Source: Spiroplasma phoeniceum (lineage in GTDB: Bacteria > Bacillota_I > Bacilli_A > Mycoplasmatales > Mycoplasmataceae). Taken from it: a stretch of 64,000 nucleotides of DNA. Below, one piece after another: positions 52,358 through 61,359 of the stretch. The position numbers were made by a program, and so were the translations under genes. The DNA lies in NCBI GenBank assembly GCA_026239495.1, contig CP110830.1:434001-498000 (forward strand), read 5' to 3'. The notes beneath the pieces were generated by a model. The model saw nothing but the letters and a program-made list of their open reading frames with translations, searched no databases and had not been told where the DNA came from. Position 1 is the stretch's first letter. Each line of letters starts with the position of its first letter.

Positions 52358-53383
52358 ATGGACATAGTTAAAATTCTTGGAGAATATATTAACCTTACTA
52401 AACGTGGAAGAAATTATATTGGCATTTGCCCATTTCATTCAGATTCAAGACCATCATTAACTGTTTCACCAGTTAAAATGATTTTTAAGTGCTTTGTGTG
52501 TGGCAAAGGGGGTAATGTTCCTAAATTTATTTCTGAATTTAAAGAGATTTCATATCAGGAAGCCTGTGTTTTATTAAATAAAGAATATGGATATGATACT
52601 AATTATAAATATACAGAACCAATAAAAGTAAAATTAGATGATCAAAAACTTAAAAAAATGTATGAAATAAATTACTATGTATCGTTATTCTTTAAAAATC
52701 AATTAAACCAATCTGTTTTTTCTAATATTAAAAGTTATCTTTTAGATGAAAGAAAGTTATCAATGGAACAAATTGAAAAATTTAATTTAGGGTTTGCAAG
52801 TTATAAGAATGAATTACGTGATTATTTATTAAAACGTGGATATTGTGTTGAAGAATTAGATGAGTTAGGTTTAATTCGTAAAAATGTAAATAATGAATAT
52901 ATTGATAGTTTTAAAGGTAGAATAATGTTTCCAATATGTAATGAATTCGGTAATATTGTTGGTTTTAGTGGTCGTGATTTGCAGGAGGATACTAATATAA
53001 AATATTTAAATACACCTGAAACCCCAATTTTTGAAAAATCAAAAGTTTTATACAATTTTAATAATATTAATGATTCTACAGATATTTATTTAGTTGAGGG
53101 TTATATGGATGTTATTGCTTTAAGCAAACTAGGAAAACCAGCAGTTGCTTTAATGGGAACAAACTTGTCAGCACATAATGAATTATTAATAGTCAAGAAA
53201 TTTGCTAATATTTATATTTTTTTAGACAATGATGAACCAGGAAAACAAGCTGCTGAAAAAATAAAGTATCAATTATCAAAATATAAGAAGAATACAAAAG
53301 TTATTCACTTAGATGATAAGTATAAAGATATTGATGAATATGTTAGAAATAAAGAATGTATCTTAGAAAGTATGACAAGATAA
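52358..53383 (+). CDS. DnaG-like primase, short form
   Basis: 341 aa. CHC2 zinc finger CPFHSDSRPSLTVSPVKMIF ... CFVCGKGGN (residues 24-58). TOPRIM domain with IYLVEGYMDVIALSKLGK (catalytic Glu) and IYIFLDNDEPGKQAAEK (Asp pair). The helicase-interacting C-terminal third of cellular DnaG is missing, as in plasmid/phage primases. Makes RNA primers for element replication, probably with the DnaC-like loader. Behind leader 3; ends SMTR-stop. Confidence 0.92.
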   Translation: MDIVKILGEYINLTKRGRNYIGICPFHSDSRPSLTVSPVKMIFKCFVCGKGGNVPKFISEFKEISYQEACVLLNKEYGYDTNYKYTEPIKVKLDDQKLKKMYEINYYVSLFFKNQLNQSVFSNIKSYLLDERKLSMEQIEKFNLGFASYKNELRDYLLKRGYCVEELDELGLIRKNVNNEYIDSFKGRIMFPICNEFGNIVGFSGRDLQEDTNIKYLNTPETPIFEKSKVLYNFNNINDSTDIYLVEGYMDVIALSKLGKPAVALMGTNLSAHNELLIVKKFANIYIFLDNDEPGKQAAEKIKYQLSKYKKNTKVIHLDDKYKDIDEYVRNKECILESMTR

Positions 53384-53385
53384 TT

Positions 53386-53796
53386 ATGACAATATTGAAT
53401 AAATTTTTAAGAGTTAATATTTTTGCAATTGCAAAATCATATTATAAGTTATTGGAAAATGGAATTCAAATTCAACAGTTAACAAAAGATTATCTGGATT
53501 CATCAATACTTTTTTTTAAAAAACAACTAAATAATTATGAAATTGATAAAATGCCTGACACTAAAAAGCATATCTTTTATAAAAGTTTAAAGCAGGAATT
53601 TCCTGAAATAATAGAATTGTGTATTAAACTAAATTATATTTTATTTCTTTATAAATATAAGAGTAAAAATATATTAAGAATCCTTAATTTACAAAATGAG
53701 AATGAAATTACTGAAAATAGTTTCATTTTAAATGAAACAGAATTATTAAAACTAAGTTTTAATAAAAAACATTGATATGAATTAATTCTAATTTAA
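53386..53796 (+). CDS. Unknown protein (136 aa), downstream of primase
   Basis: MTILNKFLRVNIFAIAKSYY KLLENG ... DYLDSSILFFKKQLNNYE ... KSLKQEFPEIIELCIKLNY ... KHWYELILI. Helical. Starts 2 nt after the primase stop, no own RBS of note, so it is co-translated and probably takes part in replication (perhaps replacing the missing primase C-terminus). Speculative. Confidence 0.65.
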
Positions 53797-53800
53797 TTAT

Positions 53801-53844
53801 GTGCTTTTTTATCACTTTCGGATAGGATAGCTATGCGAAAGGAG
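53801..53844 (+). promoter_or_regulatory. Repeated leader element 4
   Basis: GTGC, 14 nt, CGGATAGGATAGCTATGCGAAAGGAG. The inner pair is G-C where others have G-U (second strand AGCTAT), supporting a paired structure. Confidence 0.85.
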
Positions 53845-53851
53845 AAAAGAT

Positions 53852-54424
53852 ATGACATTAAAAGAATTTTTAGAAAGTCAATATTATATTGCATGTTCCA
53901 ATTCAGACAACAAAATTTCTATTGAATTATCAGATATTGAACTAGGCGCAATTTTAGACAATAGATTAGATATTAGAGTAAATAGAAAAGTTAATAGCAA
54001 TTTAACTAAAAATGAAAATTTTAATGCAAATACAGAAGAGGATAGTATTTTAGCAAATGAATTTTGATTAAATCGAGTTAATATTAATGAAACTTTATCA
54101 GATGGATCAATTATTTATCGCCCACCACTTTATAGAGGATATGGTGTAGTGATTAAATATGAAAAATTTACAGATATTGATAATAAAGAATCAATTTATT
54201 ATCCTCAAAATACAAATAATAGAGCGGTTCGTTTATTAATTAGAAATGATTATAATTATGAACTAATTAAATTAAATAATAAAAAAGAATATTTTGAAAA
54301 TGCTCCCAAACAAATTTCGGGAGAAGAATTGTCTAATAAACTTCATTGAAAAATGAATATGGAACAACAGCAATATCAACAGTATAAAGCAAAATTAAAG
54401 GAAAATGAAGAGCCTACTCGATAG
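53852..54424 (+). CDS. Unknown protein (190 aa)
   Basis: MTLKEFLESQYYIACSNSDN ... ELSDIELGAILDNRLDIRV ... RPPLYRGYGVVIKYEKFTD ... YPQNTNNRAVRLLIRNDY ... KLHWKMNMEQQQYQQYKAKL ... NEEPTR-stop. N-terminal alpha/beta, a Gln-rich C-terminal helix. Behind leader 4, with a terminator overlapping its stop. No family recognised. Confidence 0.65.
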
Positions 54425-54434
54425 GCTCTTTTGT
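54408..54434 (+). terminator. Terminator over the stop codon
   Basis: AGAGCCTA-ctcgA-TAGGCTCT then TTTG. The TAG stop is the start of the 3' arm. Confidence 0.8.
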
Positions 54435-54595
54435 CTTATATCTACTTTTATTATAAATAAAAAATCGCGGGTTTGGTTACCCCACGCAAGTTAACTAATA
54501 CATATGTATTAGGCCTGAATATTCAGATCATACTGTATCTAAACAATTTTATTATATATCAAATGATTTACTTTGCACATATAAAGGAAGAAAAA

Positions 54596-55099
54596 ATGAA
54601 TAAATTATTTAAAAAACAAGGTTATATTTATTCGCTTCATCGTTCTGATAGTGAAAATCATAACCATGGCCGCCCAGCTATACTACTTAAATATTTGGGC
54701 AAAGAATCATTAATATGATTTGGAACAACAAAGTTACGTATTGACAGTGAACCAGTTTTTGTTAAGCAATTAAATAAACCAACTTATTTTTATGCAACGG
54801 GAATTGATAAAGTTAATTCTGATAAATTAAAAAATGGATGAAATTTATCAAAGAATAAAAATTATAAATTGTCTTCTCAAGAATATAAGGACTTAATTGG
54901 TGTTTTTGCAAATATTAATAACATAGATGATCCATATAAAGAGATAAATAAATTAAAAGAGAAATTTAATGAACTTGAAGAAAAAGTTAATAATATAATT
55001 AATTTTCAAATGCAAAAGATTAATGACTTAATTTTAGAAAATAATAAATTAAAAGAATTAATTACTTTAAACAATTGCATTGATGAACCTATTCGTTAG
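54596..55099 (+). CDS. MazF/PemK-like N-terminus with coiled coil (167 aa)
   Basis: MNKLFKKQGYIYSLHRSDSE NHNHGRPAILLKYLGKES: the 'G.IY...D....GRPAILL' pattern is reminiscent of MazF-fold proteins. Then strands ESLIWFGTTKLRIDSEP and FYATGIDKVNSDKLKNG. The C-terminal 60 residues are a coiled coil (EINKLKEKFNELEEKVNN). RBS AAGGAAG and an AT-rich upstream; not behind a repeated leader. Ends DEPIR-stop inside a terminator (55085-55103). No antitoxin gene is adjacent, so a toxin role is unproven. Confidence 0.5.
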
Positions 55100-55110
55100 G
55101 TTCTTTTTTA
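55085..55110 (+). terminator. Terminator over the stop codon
   Basis: GAACCTA-ttcgt-TAGGTTC then TTTTTTA, with TAG at 55097-55099. MITE copy 4 entered directly behind it. Confidence 0.8.
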
Positions 55111-55112
55111 TG

Positions 55113-55263
55113 GGTAGTAAGAAAAGGGTTGAGGTTTTGGTATAAAAAGTATTTTTTTAATGTTATTGATGAATTTAAAACACTAATAAATCAGGATTTT
55201 TAAAAATTTATCCAATTATTTTATTTATATTTTTTATAAAACCTCAACTTTTGTAATGCTATC
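55113..55263 (+). mobile_element. 151-bp MITE copy 4
   Basis: Flanked by TTTTTTATG on the left and again after CTATC on the right (9 nt, or 8 if one T is slippage). It lies between a terminator and repeated leader 5. Confidence 0.9.
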
Positions 55264-55271
55264 TTTTTTAT

Positions 55272-55314
55272 GTGCTTTTTATTAACTTTCGGATAGGATG
55301 TTTATGCGAAAGGA
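55272..55314 (+). promoter_or_regulatory. Repeated leader element 5
   Basis: GTGC, 14 nt, stem CTTTCG/CGAAAG at 55286-55312, GGATAGGATGTTTATG core. RBS AAGGA. Precedes the relaxase. Confidence 0.85.
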
Positions 55315-55324
55315 ATATAATGTG

Positions 55325-56641
55325 ATGGAAAATAAAAGATATTACAAACCTGTAATTGCACGAAACTTTCGAATAGTCCAACCGGGTAATTCTCAAATTC
55401 GAAAACATTATACTGGTGGAAACATTATTAAATATCTTGCAAGAAAATCTGCAACAGCTAATGAATTTTCAAAAAAATTGGTTGAAGAATGTATTTTTAT
55501 GGATGAAGAACGTAGTGCAGTAAATTATATTGGCAGAGAATCTGCTGCAACTGGATTGTTTGGTTCAAAAGGGTTATTTAATAAAGATGACTATGATAAT
55601 TTAAGATATGATTTAGCTCAAACTGAGAGTTTTATTTGAGATAATGTTTGGTCATTATCAACTGAGTTCAATGATGATTATCAAGTTCATACTGTAGATA
55701 GAGCAATGGAAATAACACAAGCAGTTTTACCTAGTTTTTTTAAAAAATATGGTTTGGACCCTGATAATATTGAATGATTTGCAGCTTATCATACTAATAC
55801 AGAACATGCTCATGTTCATTTTGTCTTTTTTGAAAAAAATCCACGAACTTGAAATAATAAAGACAAAAAACATAATAAATTTTCAAATCCCTTTTCAAAG
55901 AAAATGTATGATAACTTTGTTCCAGCATATTATTATTTAAAAGTTAAGATTGATAATTATATTAGAAATCACTTAAAAGATTTTTTTTGACGTGAAAACA
56001 AGTTAAAAAGTGACTTAGTTTCAAATAAAAAAGAATCCAATGGAAGATCATTAGTTTGAAAAGAAGCACACAAAATTTATCAATCCAATTCAAACGAAAA
56101 TTTAAATATCAAATTACATAAGTTAAAAGAGATGTTACCTAAAACAGGAAATACTAGATATGCTAGTTTGCCAAATTCAATTAGGAAATTCATTGATGAA
56201 GTTATTGATAATTTTATAAATGAAACAGATTTAAAAAATAGTTTTGATGAATATAAACAAGAATTATTAAATCTAGAAAATGAATTAAAACAGCGGGGGC
56301 TAGATAATGATGTTAAAAATAACTTAGCGAATGGTTTTGCTGATAAGAGATTATATGATAAGAATGATGGAATTTATAATCGAATTGGTAATCAAATTAT
56401 TAAATTTATTAAAGAACAAAATAAACAAAATGAATTTAATAGTAATAAAAAATCTAAATCATCTTTATTTACTCAGCAAAACAATAAATGAACCAATAAC
56501 TTCGATATAAACAAAAAGAAAGAAAAATCATTTAGTGATTTATTTAATAAGTTATATTGAGCAATTAAAAAACAAATAGGGAAAGATTTAAATAATTCAT
56601 TGAAATTATTTAATGATTTAGGAAAATCAAAGGAGAGATAA
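55325..56641 (+). CDS. mob: Mobilisation relaxase (HUH type)
   Basis: 438 aa from ATG 55325 (GTG 55322 also possible). The metal-binding triad is in YHTNTEHAHVHFVFFEKN (HxHxH, about residues 155-172). N-terminal region SQIRKHYTGGNIIKYLARKS, then KSATANEFS. Relaxases nick oriT and lead the strand into the recipient. UGA-Trp at ESFIWDN, IEWFAAY and LYWAIKK. The C-terminus is Lys-rich (NKKSKSSLFTQQNN). Behind leader 5; AAGGAG near its end serves the next gene. Similar to Mob proteins of spiroplasma plasmids. Confidence 0.88.
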
Positions 56642-56642
56642 A

Positions 56643-56867
56643 ATGGAAGTATTAAGCATTATTTTTTCAGGGATTGTAGCTAGTTCTTTTTTAATATTAT
56701 GTATATCATTAATGAAATATTTAAAATTTAAAAAATTAAAAAAACGTTTTGATATACTGCCCAAGAAAGAAAATAGGAAATTTTATATTTATAAAATACT
56801 ATGTATCTTATTTAGCATAATTTTTGCAATAACATTAATTACATTTATTAGTGTAAGCACAATTTAA
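56643..56867 (+). CDS. Small two-TM membrane protein (74 aa)
   Basis: MEVLSIIFSGIVASSFLILC ... KKLKKRFDILPKKENRKFYI ... LFSIIFAITLITFISVSTI: two membrane helices with a basic loop. Starts 2 nt after the relaxase stop, RBS AAGGAG. Last codons form the terminator. Probably a conjugation accessory. Confidence 0.7.
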   Translation: MEVLSIIFSGIVASSFLILCISLMKYLKFKKLKKRFDILPKKENRKFYIYKILCILFSIIFAITLITFISVSTI

Positions 56868-56880
56868 ATTGTGCTTTTTA
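56855..56880 (+). terminator. Palindromic terminator over the stop codon
   Basis: AAGCACAATT-TAA-ATTGTGCTT then TTTA; the stop codon lies at its centre and the right arm is the GTGC of leader 6. Confidence 0.8.
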
Positions 56881-56914
56881 TTAACTTTCGGATAAGATGC
56901 CTTTGCGAAAGGAG
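56871..56914 (+). promoter_or_regulatory. Repeated leader element 6
   Basis: GTGC, 14 nt, CGGATAAGATGCCTTTGCGAAAGGAG: outer stem CTTTCG/CGAAAG perfect, inner pairing weaker. ATG at 56925. Confidence 0.8.
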
Positions 56915-56924
56915 AAAAAGATAA

Positions 56925-57194
56925 ATGAAACTTAAGAAAGTTGAAAATTTTGTTAATAATATGATTATTATTATTTTAATTTTACTTCCTTGAATATTAA
57001 TTTATTCGTCAATTATAATAATTTTCATCTTTGCCAAACCAAATTTAACAATTAGTTATGTATTAACTTTTATTGGATTGTTTTTGGGAAGTATTAGTTC
57101 AATTATAGTTGGATGGATCTTATTAAGGAAAAAAACTAAAAATTCAAAAAAGACACTAGTATTTTCTAGTAGAGAGGAGAAGAAAAATGACTAA
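56925..57194 (+). CDS. Two-TM membrane protein (89 aa)
   Basis: MKLKKVENFVNNMIIIILIL LPWILIYSSIIIIFIFAKP ... TISYVLTFIGLFLGSISSII VGWILLRKKTK. Two long membrane helices. Overlaps the next start by 8 nt. Likely part of the transfer apparatus or its membrane assembly; unknown. Confidence 0.7.
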
Positions 57195-57471
57195 TTTTGA
57201 TAAAAAAAATAAAATGTTAGAAATTTTTAATATGATTCATATTATTGATTTAAAAAATGAATTGCGCGAATATGATGAAACTTTAGACTTATGAATTTCA
57301 CCAACCAATAATAACACAGTGCAAATAGTGACTACAAATGGTTTTATAAAAGAATATAAATTATCTGATTTTAATGCTATTGAAGAACTTAAAAATTTAA
57401 TTAAGCAAGATGTGCAAAAAGAAATTATCAAAGAAAAACAACTTACAAATGTTGCAGTAAGAACTAGATAG
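57187..57471 (+). CDS. Unknown protein (94 aa)
   Basis: MTNFDKKNKMLEIFNMIHII ... DETLDLWISPTNNNTVQIV ... EELKNLIKQDVQKEIIKEK ... NVAVRTR-stop. Stop codon embedded in AGATAGGAGAA, which is also the RBS for the next gene. Operon member. Confidence 0.6.
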
Positions 57472-57481
57472 GAGAAAAAAT

Positions 57482-57991
57482 ATGTTAAAAAAAGTATTAA
57501 AAAATGAAACCATTATTGAAAAAAGAAAAGAAGATGTTTTAAAAAGATGAAACCAATACTTATTGATGAATGAGGTAGATGGGTATGAAAATTACCATGA
57601 ATATATAATTGTCGAGCATAAAATTAACGATAATTATTCATACTTAAATTTGAGTGAAAATTATTATGGTTATGATCTTGAATTTGCTATTTTTGATAAA
57701 AAAGATAATTTAATTTTTATAACTAACGACGAAAGAAAACTTTATTTTTTTGAAAAATATGAATTAGATCCTAATATTAACAAAGAGAAATTCGACAATT
57801 ACATCAAGAAAATAGAAAATAGAGTTAATAATTTAGATGAGTTTGAAGAAAAAGAATTTGAACCAATTAAAGTTAATTCAATCCCTGAAACCGAATTTCC
57901 CAAAAAATGATCAATTTCTAAAATGATGAAAAAGGCCGAAAAAATGGGATTTGATTGTATAGAAACTATTAGCGATGATTTTACTAGATAG
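57482..57991 (+). CDS. Unknown acidic protein (169 aa)
   Basis: MLKKVLKNETIIEKRKEDVL KRWNQY ... YLNLSENYYGYDLEFAIFD ... KKDNLIFITNDERKLYFFEK ... NLDEFEEKEFEPIKVN ... SDDFTR-stop, again within AGATAGGAGAAG. Alpha/beta, C-terminal helix. No family recognised. Confidence 0.6.
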
Positions 57992-58007
57992 GAGAAGAAA
58001 GATTATT

Positions 58008-58361
58008 ATGAGCAAAGAAAATAATTTATTTGATATCAGATTGGATTACCAAAAAGATTTAATTAGTAATTTTGAAATGCCTTTAGAAGATATTTTAGAG
58101 AAAATAGATACTGATGATGAATTTTATAATGATGTCAAAGAATATACAAGTGATTATTTCGTCGATTATGAAATATATAATTATCAATTATTTGAATTAG
58201 CTGGTCAATTGTATCATCAAGGATACAATGTTTTTGAAAAAGCAATTGAGTGAAATGCAGATAATCCAATGATAGTAAACTCATTATTAGAAGAATACAT
58301 ATGAGATGATTTAGTTATTGAACGTAATATTATAGTTTTTAAAGAAGAACCAGTCCGTTAA
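58008..58361 (+). CDS. Acidic protein of unknown function (117 aa)
   Basis: MSKENNLFDIRLDYQKDLIS ... DDEFYNDVKEYTSDYFVDY ... YNYQLFELAGQLYHQGYNV ... SLLEEYIWDDLVIERNI ... KEEPVR-stop. Very acidic, helical; resembles the genes at 51910 and 58436 in size, charge and tail. Terminator over its stop. Confidence 0.65.
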
Positions 58362-58376
58362 GAATTGGTTTTCTTT
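58344..58376 (+). terminator. Terminator over the stop codon
   Basis: GAAGAACCAgt...attGGTTTTC followed by TTTTTTA, with CGT-TAA in the loop. Confidence 0.65.
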
Positions 58377-58384
58377 TTTATTGT

Positions 58385-58428
58385 GTGCTTTTTATTATCT
58401 TTCGGATAGGATGTTTATGCGAAAGGAG
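58385..58428 (+). promoter_or_regulatory. Repeated leader element 7
   Basis: GTGC, 14 nt, stem CTTTCG/CGAAAG at 58399-58425, GGATAGGATGTTTATG core, AAGGAG. Confidence 0.85.
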
Positions 58429-58435
58429 AGATAAA

Positions 58436-58758
58436 ATGTCAAAAATAATTATGAAATTATTGAATTATTTCTATATGAAGCAGCACAAAACTGAAATAAA
58501 TCAAAAAAAGAAGATATTTTAGAACATGCAGATACTCATTTAGAAACAACAATTAGAAATTATTTAAAGCATACTAATGTTAATAGTAATCTATTAAACG
58601 AAATGGCAGATTATTATTATATTCCTTTAGAAAATATAGATATTGCCAAAACTTTTGATGAAAAAATTATAGATTTAGTTACTGTTGATTTGAAAGAATT
58701 AATTTATAATAATTTAAAGCAAAATCATGTTTATAATCCTGAAGAACTTACTCGATAA
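58436..58758 (+). pseudogene. Acidic protein gene with 1-bp shift at the start
   Basis: ATG 58436 stands at the right distance from the leader-7 RBS, but an A5 run makes the frame end after 28 codons. One extra A (ATGTCA AAA AAT AAT) would open NNYEIIELFLYEAAQNWN ... EDILEHADTHLETTIRN ... ENIDIAKTFDEKIIDL ... NPEELTR-stop, about 107 aa. The gene body has no other defect. Either phase-variable, a recent mutation, or a base-call error. Confidence 0.65.
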
Positions 58759-58769
58759 GTTCTTTTATT
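58743..58769 (+). terminator. Terminator over the stop codon
   Basis: AGAACTTA-ctcga-TAAGTTCT then TTTA. Confidence 0.8.
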
Positions 58770-58776
58770 TTATTGT

Positions 58777-58820
58777 GTGCTTTTTATTAACTTTCAGATA
58801 GGATAGCTTTGTGAAAGGAG
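58777..58820 (+). promoter_or_regulatory. Repeated leader element 8
   Basis: GTGC, 14 nt, CAGATAGGATAGCTTTGTGAAAGGAG. Stem CTTTCA/TGAAAG: the G-C pair of other copies has become A-T on both sides, a compensatory change. Confidence 0.85.
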
Positions 58821-58829
58821 AGATAAAAT

Positions 58830-59144
58830 ATGATTAATTTAAATTTAATGTCAGGAACTGGATTTAATGGTCAAGGTATTATCGATTCATTTACTCTATG
58901 AGTAAACATTGGAGTTTGATTATTATTCGGTGGTGGTGGTCTGATAATGGCTGTTAAAACTGGAATAATTATTGTTAGAATGGGTATGGCTTCTGATAAT
59001 CCAGAATTAAGATCAGAATTAAGATCTTCATTGCTTTGACCATTAATTTCAACAATTATATTATTTGCAATTCCTACAATTGTAAATGCAGTATTTGCTG
59101 CTATGGGATTGAACTTATCACTTTCTCCATCAGCTACTGGATAA
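58830..59144 (+). CDS. VirB2/pilin-like T4SS membrane protein (104 aa)
   Basis: Two membrane helices (IGVWLLFGGGGLIMAVKTGI; PLISTIILFAIPTIVNAVFA) separated by a short charged loop (SDNPELRSELRSS). Size, Gly-rich first helix and position just before the VirB6-like gene match VirB2/TrbC-type subunits. No cleavable signal. UGA-Trp at three sites. Behind leader 8. Assigned from architecture and context. Confidence 0.65.
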
Positions 59145-59176
59145 ATTTAATAAACTTTATAGAAAGGAGAATATAA

Positions 59177-60874
59177 ATGCAATTATTATCAATATGAGAT
59201 GGGATTAGTAAAGCATTATTAGATTTGATGTGGCAAATATTTTTACAAGGCCCACTTCAAATTATTAATATTTTTAATAAAATATTAAGTTATTTATCAG
59301 GTGGTATATTATCAGATATTTTATTTGGTTCATCACAAAATTTTGATTTTGCAAATCTACCAATTGCATTCTTTATTATATTAATTATTGTTGGATGTAT
59401 TTGAGTATTAATATTTGGTATTCAACTTATTATATTAATGTGTAAAGAAACAGCTGAAATGAAAGTAAAATTCTTAAAATCATTTGCTGGATCATTTAAA
59501 GGAATAATATTTATTCTTACAATCCCTATAATATTCTTTCTTGCAAATTTTTTTGTATCTAAACTTTCTGAAACAATAAGTGGTGCAATGGGAACAAGTG
59601 GATCAATTGCAGACGCTTTGTATAAAGTTGGTTCACCAGATCAAACCATAGGTGTGCCTAGTGATTATGGATCACCAGGAAATATCTTAAAATACAACTT
59701 AATTATTGAACTGTTAACAGTCTGATTTATGTTATTTGTTATTTTGATGACAGGAATGATTTTAGTTCAAAAAGTGGTAGAGTTAATGTTTTTATTTATT
59801 ATTGCCCCAGTTTTTGGAGTAATTACTGTTCTTGATGATGGTGCAAGACTAAAACAATGAGGAGAATTCACAATAGGTAAGTTCTTAGCAACATTGTCAA
59901 CATTAATTGGATGATATACATTTATTGGAATTATGCAGTTATTAACAGTAATTATTTATTCTGGTAAAACTTCTTTAGGAAATAATTGAATGGCTCAAGG
60001 TGTATTATTATTTATCACAATTGCCGGTGGTGGTTTAGCATTAATTCATTTTTCAACTTTAATAGCAGCATTTATTGGAGAATCGGTTGGAATGTATGAA
60101 TCAATGGCATCAATGAAATCACTAGGAGCAGGTTTAGGAATTGGAGCAATGGCAGGGAAAATGACTATGAAAGCTCTCGGTTTTGTTTCAAAAAACAAAG
60201 GTAAAGCAGTTAGAGGATCAAAATCATTTGCAGGAACACCTGGATTTGATATGAACCAAATGAATATGTCACAAGCTGTTAATGGTCCTGCAACAATGAG
60301 TTCAAATAATATGATGAGTAATTTAATGACAAATCAATCTCAGAAGATGAGTTTTGGTCAAAAAATTGCTGATGGAAAATTTGGAAAATTTGTGCAATCA
60401 CGACCTGGTGTTCTTGGTGCTGCAGGTTTAGCAACTGTTGGTATGACAGTGGGTATTGCTAAAGGAATAGCAAACTGGAAACAAGGTGGATTTAAAGGTT
60501 TTAGACGTGGAGTTGGAAGAGGTATTGCAGCACCATTTAAAGCATTTGGCAGAGCATTTACTGGATGAAATCCACAACTAATTTCTTTGTCAAAAGAAGC
60601 TAGTGCAACAGAAAAACAAAATCATAGTTCATTTATGAATAATAGAAATAAAAATTTAACAGATAAAAGAAACAATTTATTGAAAAAAACTTATTCTATT
60701 ACAAATGCAAATAGTAAGTTGTTTAATAAAACTCATAAAAAAGTTGATAAGTTAAATAATAAAATAGCAAAGCATAGTAATTATGTAAATAAAAGAAATG
60801 ATGTTAATTGATCTCGTGATACAAAGAAAGCAATTAAACAAGATGCAAAAGCAAATAAGGGTAAAAAGTTATAG
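59177..60874 (+). CDS. VirB6/TrbL-like polytopic T4SS protein
   Basis: 565 aa, continuous across TGA-Trp codons. About seven membrane helices in residues 60-330 (PIAFFIILIIVGCIWVLIF; IIFILTIPIIFFLANFF; FMLFVILMTGMILVQKVV; GVLLFITIAGGGLALIHFS). A Gly/Ala/Met-rich basic C-terminus follows (GLGIGAMAGKMTMKALGF, KANKGKKL). VirB6/TrbL forms the inner-membrane channel of conjugation systems. RBS AAAGGAG. A terminator covers its stop. Confidence 0.8.
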
Positions 60875-60897
60875 TAAAACTATCCCCTTATTTTTTT
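60854..60897 (+). terminator. Terminator over the stop codon
   Basis: AATAAGGG ... CCCCTTATT followed by T6, with the TAG stop in the loop. Confidence 0.75.
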
Positions 60898-60903
60898 AAT
60901 TTG

Positions 60904-60911
60904 TTATAATA
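60904..60911 (+). promoter_or_regulatory. Probable -10 TATAAT
   Basis: TTATAATA just after the terminator and 27 nt before the ATG at 60936; a plain promoter, not of the repeated-leader type. Confidence 0.5.
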
Positions 60912-60935
60912 TATTCATAAAAGGAGTTGTTAAAT

Positions 60936-61082
60936 ATGGGTATTTTTAAAACAGCAGCAAAAATCATTGGAGTTGGACCTAGTCGAGCTACAATTGTACG
61001 TAAAGAAATGGGTATGACAAGAGAACAGTATGATCAATATTGTGCCATGCGAAAAGAACAAAATAAAGTATTTGAAGATTAA
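60936..61082 (+). CDS. Small basic protein (48 aa)
   Basis: MGIFKTAAKIIGVGPSRATI VRKEMGMTREQYDQYCAM ... EDP-free acidic end FED. AAAGGAG RBS. Starts a new unit after the VirB6-like gene. The Gly-Pro-Ser-Arg turn and helices suggest nucleic-acid binding; unknown. Confidence 0.6.
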   Translation: MGIFKTAAKIIGVGPSRATIVRKEMGMTREQYDQYCAMRKEQNKVFED

Positions 61083-61085
61083 AAA

Positions 61086-61343
61086 TTGGAGCAAGATATA
61101 TTAGACTGAATTAGAACAAATGGATATAATTTTGTTTGCAAAACAATGAATAAAGAAATAGTTGATTTATTCTGAGCAAAATATCCTGATGTTTTATCAT
61201 CAGATGGAACAATTAACCCAGTTTTAGAACAACAAACTGTATCTAAAGATGACAGCAACTCTTTAAAAGAACTTGAACTTAAAAAACAAATTCTTGAAAT
61301 GGAACTTAAATTACAAGAAATGAAAACTCAACAAAATAAATAG
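61086..61343 (+). CDS. Unknown coiled-coil protein (85 aa), TTG start
   Basis: TTG 61086 follows the previous stop by 3 nt: xEQDILDWIRTNGYNFVCKT ... EIVDLFWAKYPDVLSSDG ... then a coiled coil LKELELKKQILEMELKLQEM. No ATG in frame, so re-initiation from the upstream gene is likely. Confidence 0.55.
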
Positions 61344-61359
61344 TTGTTTATAGTTAATT

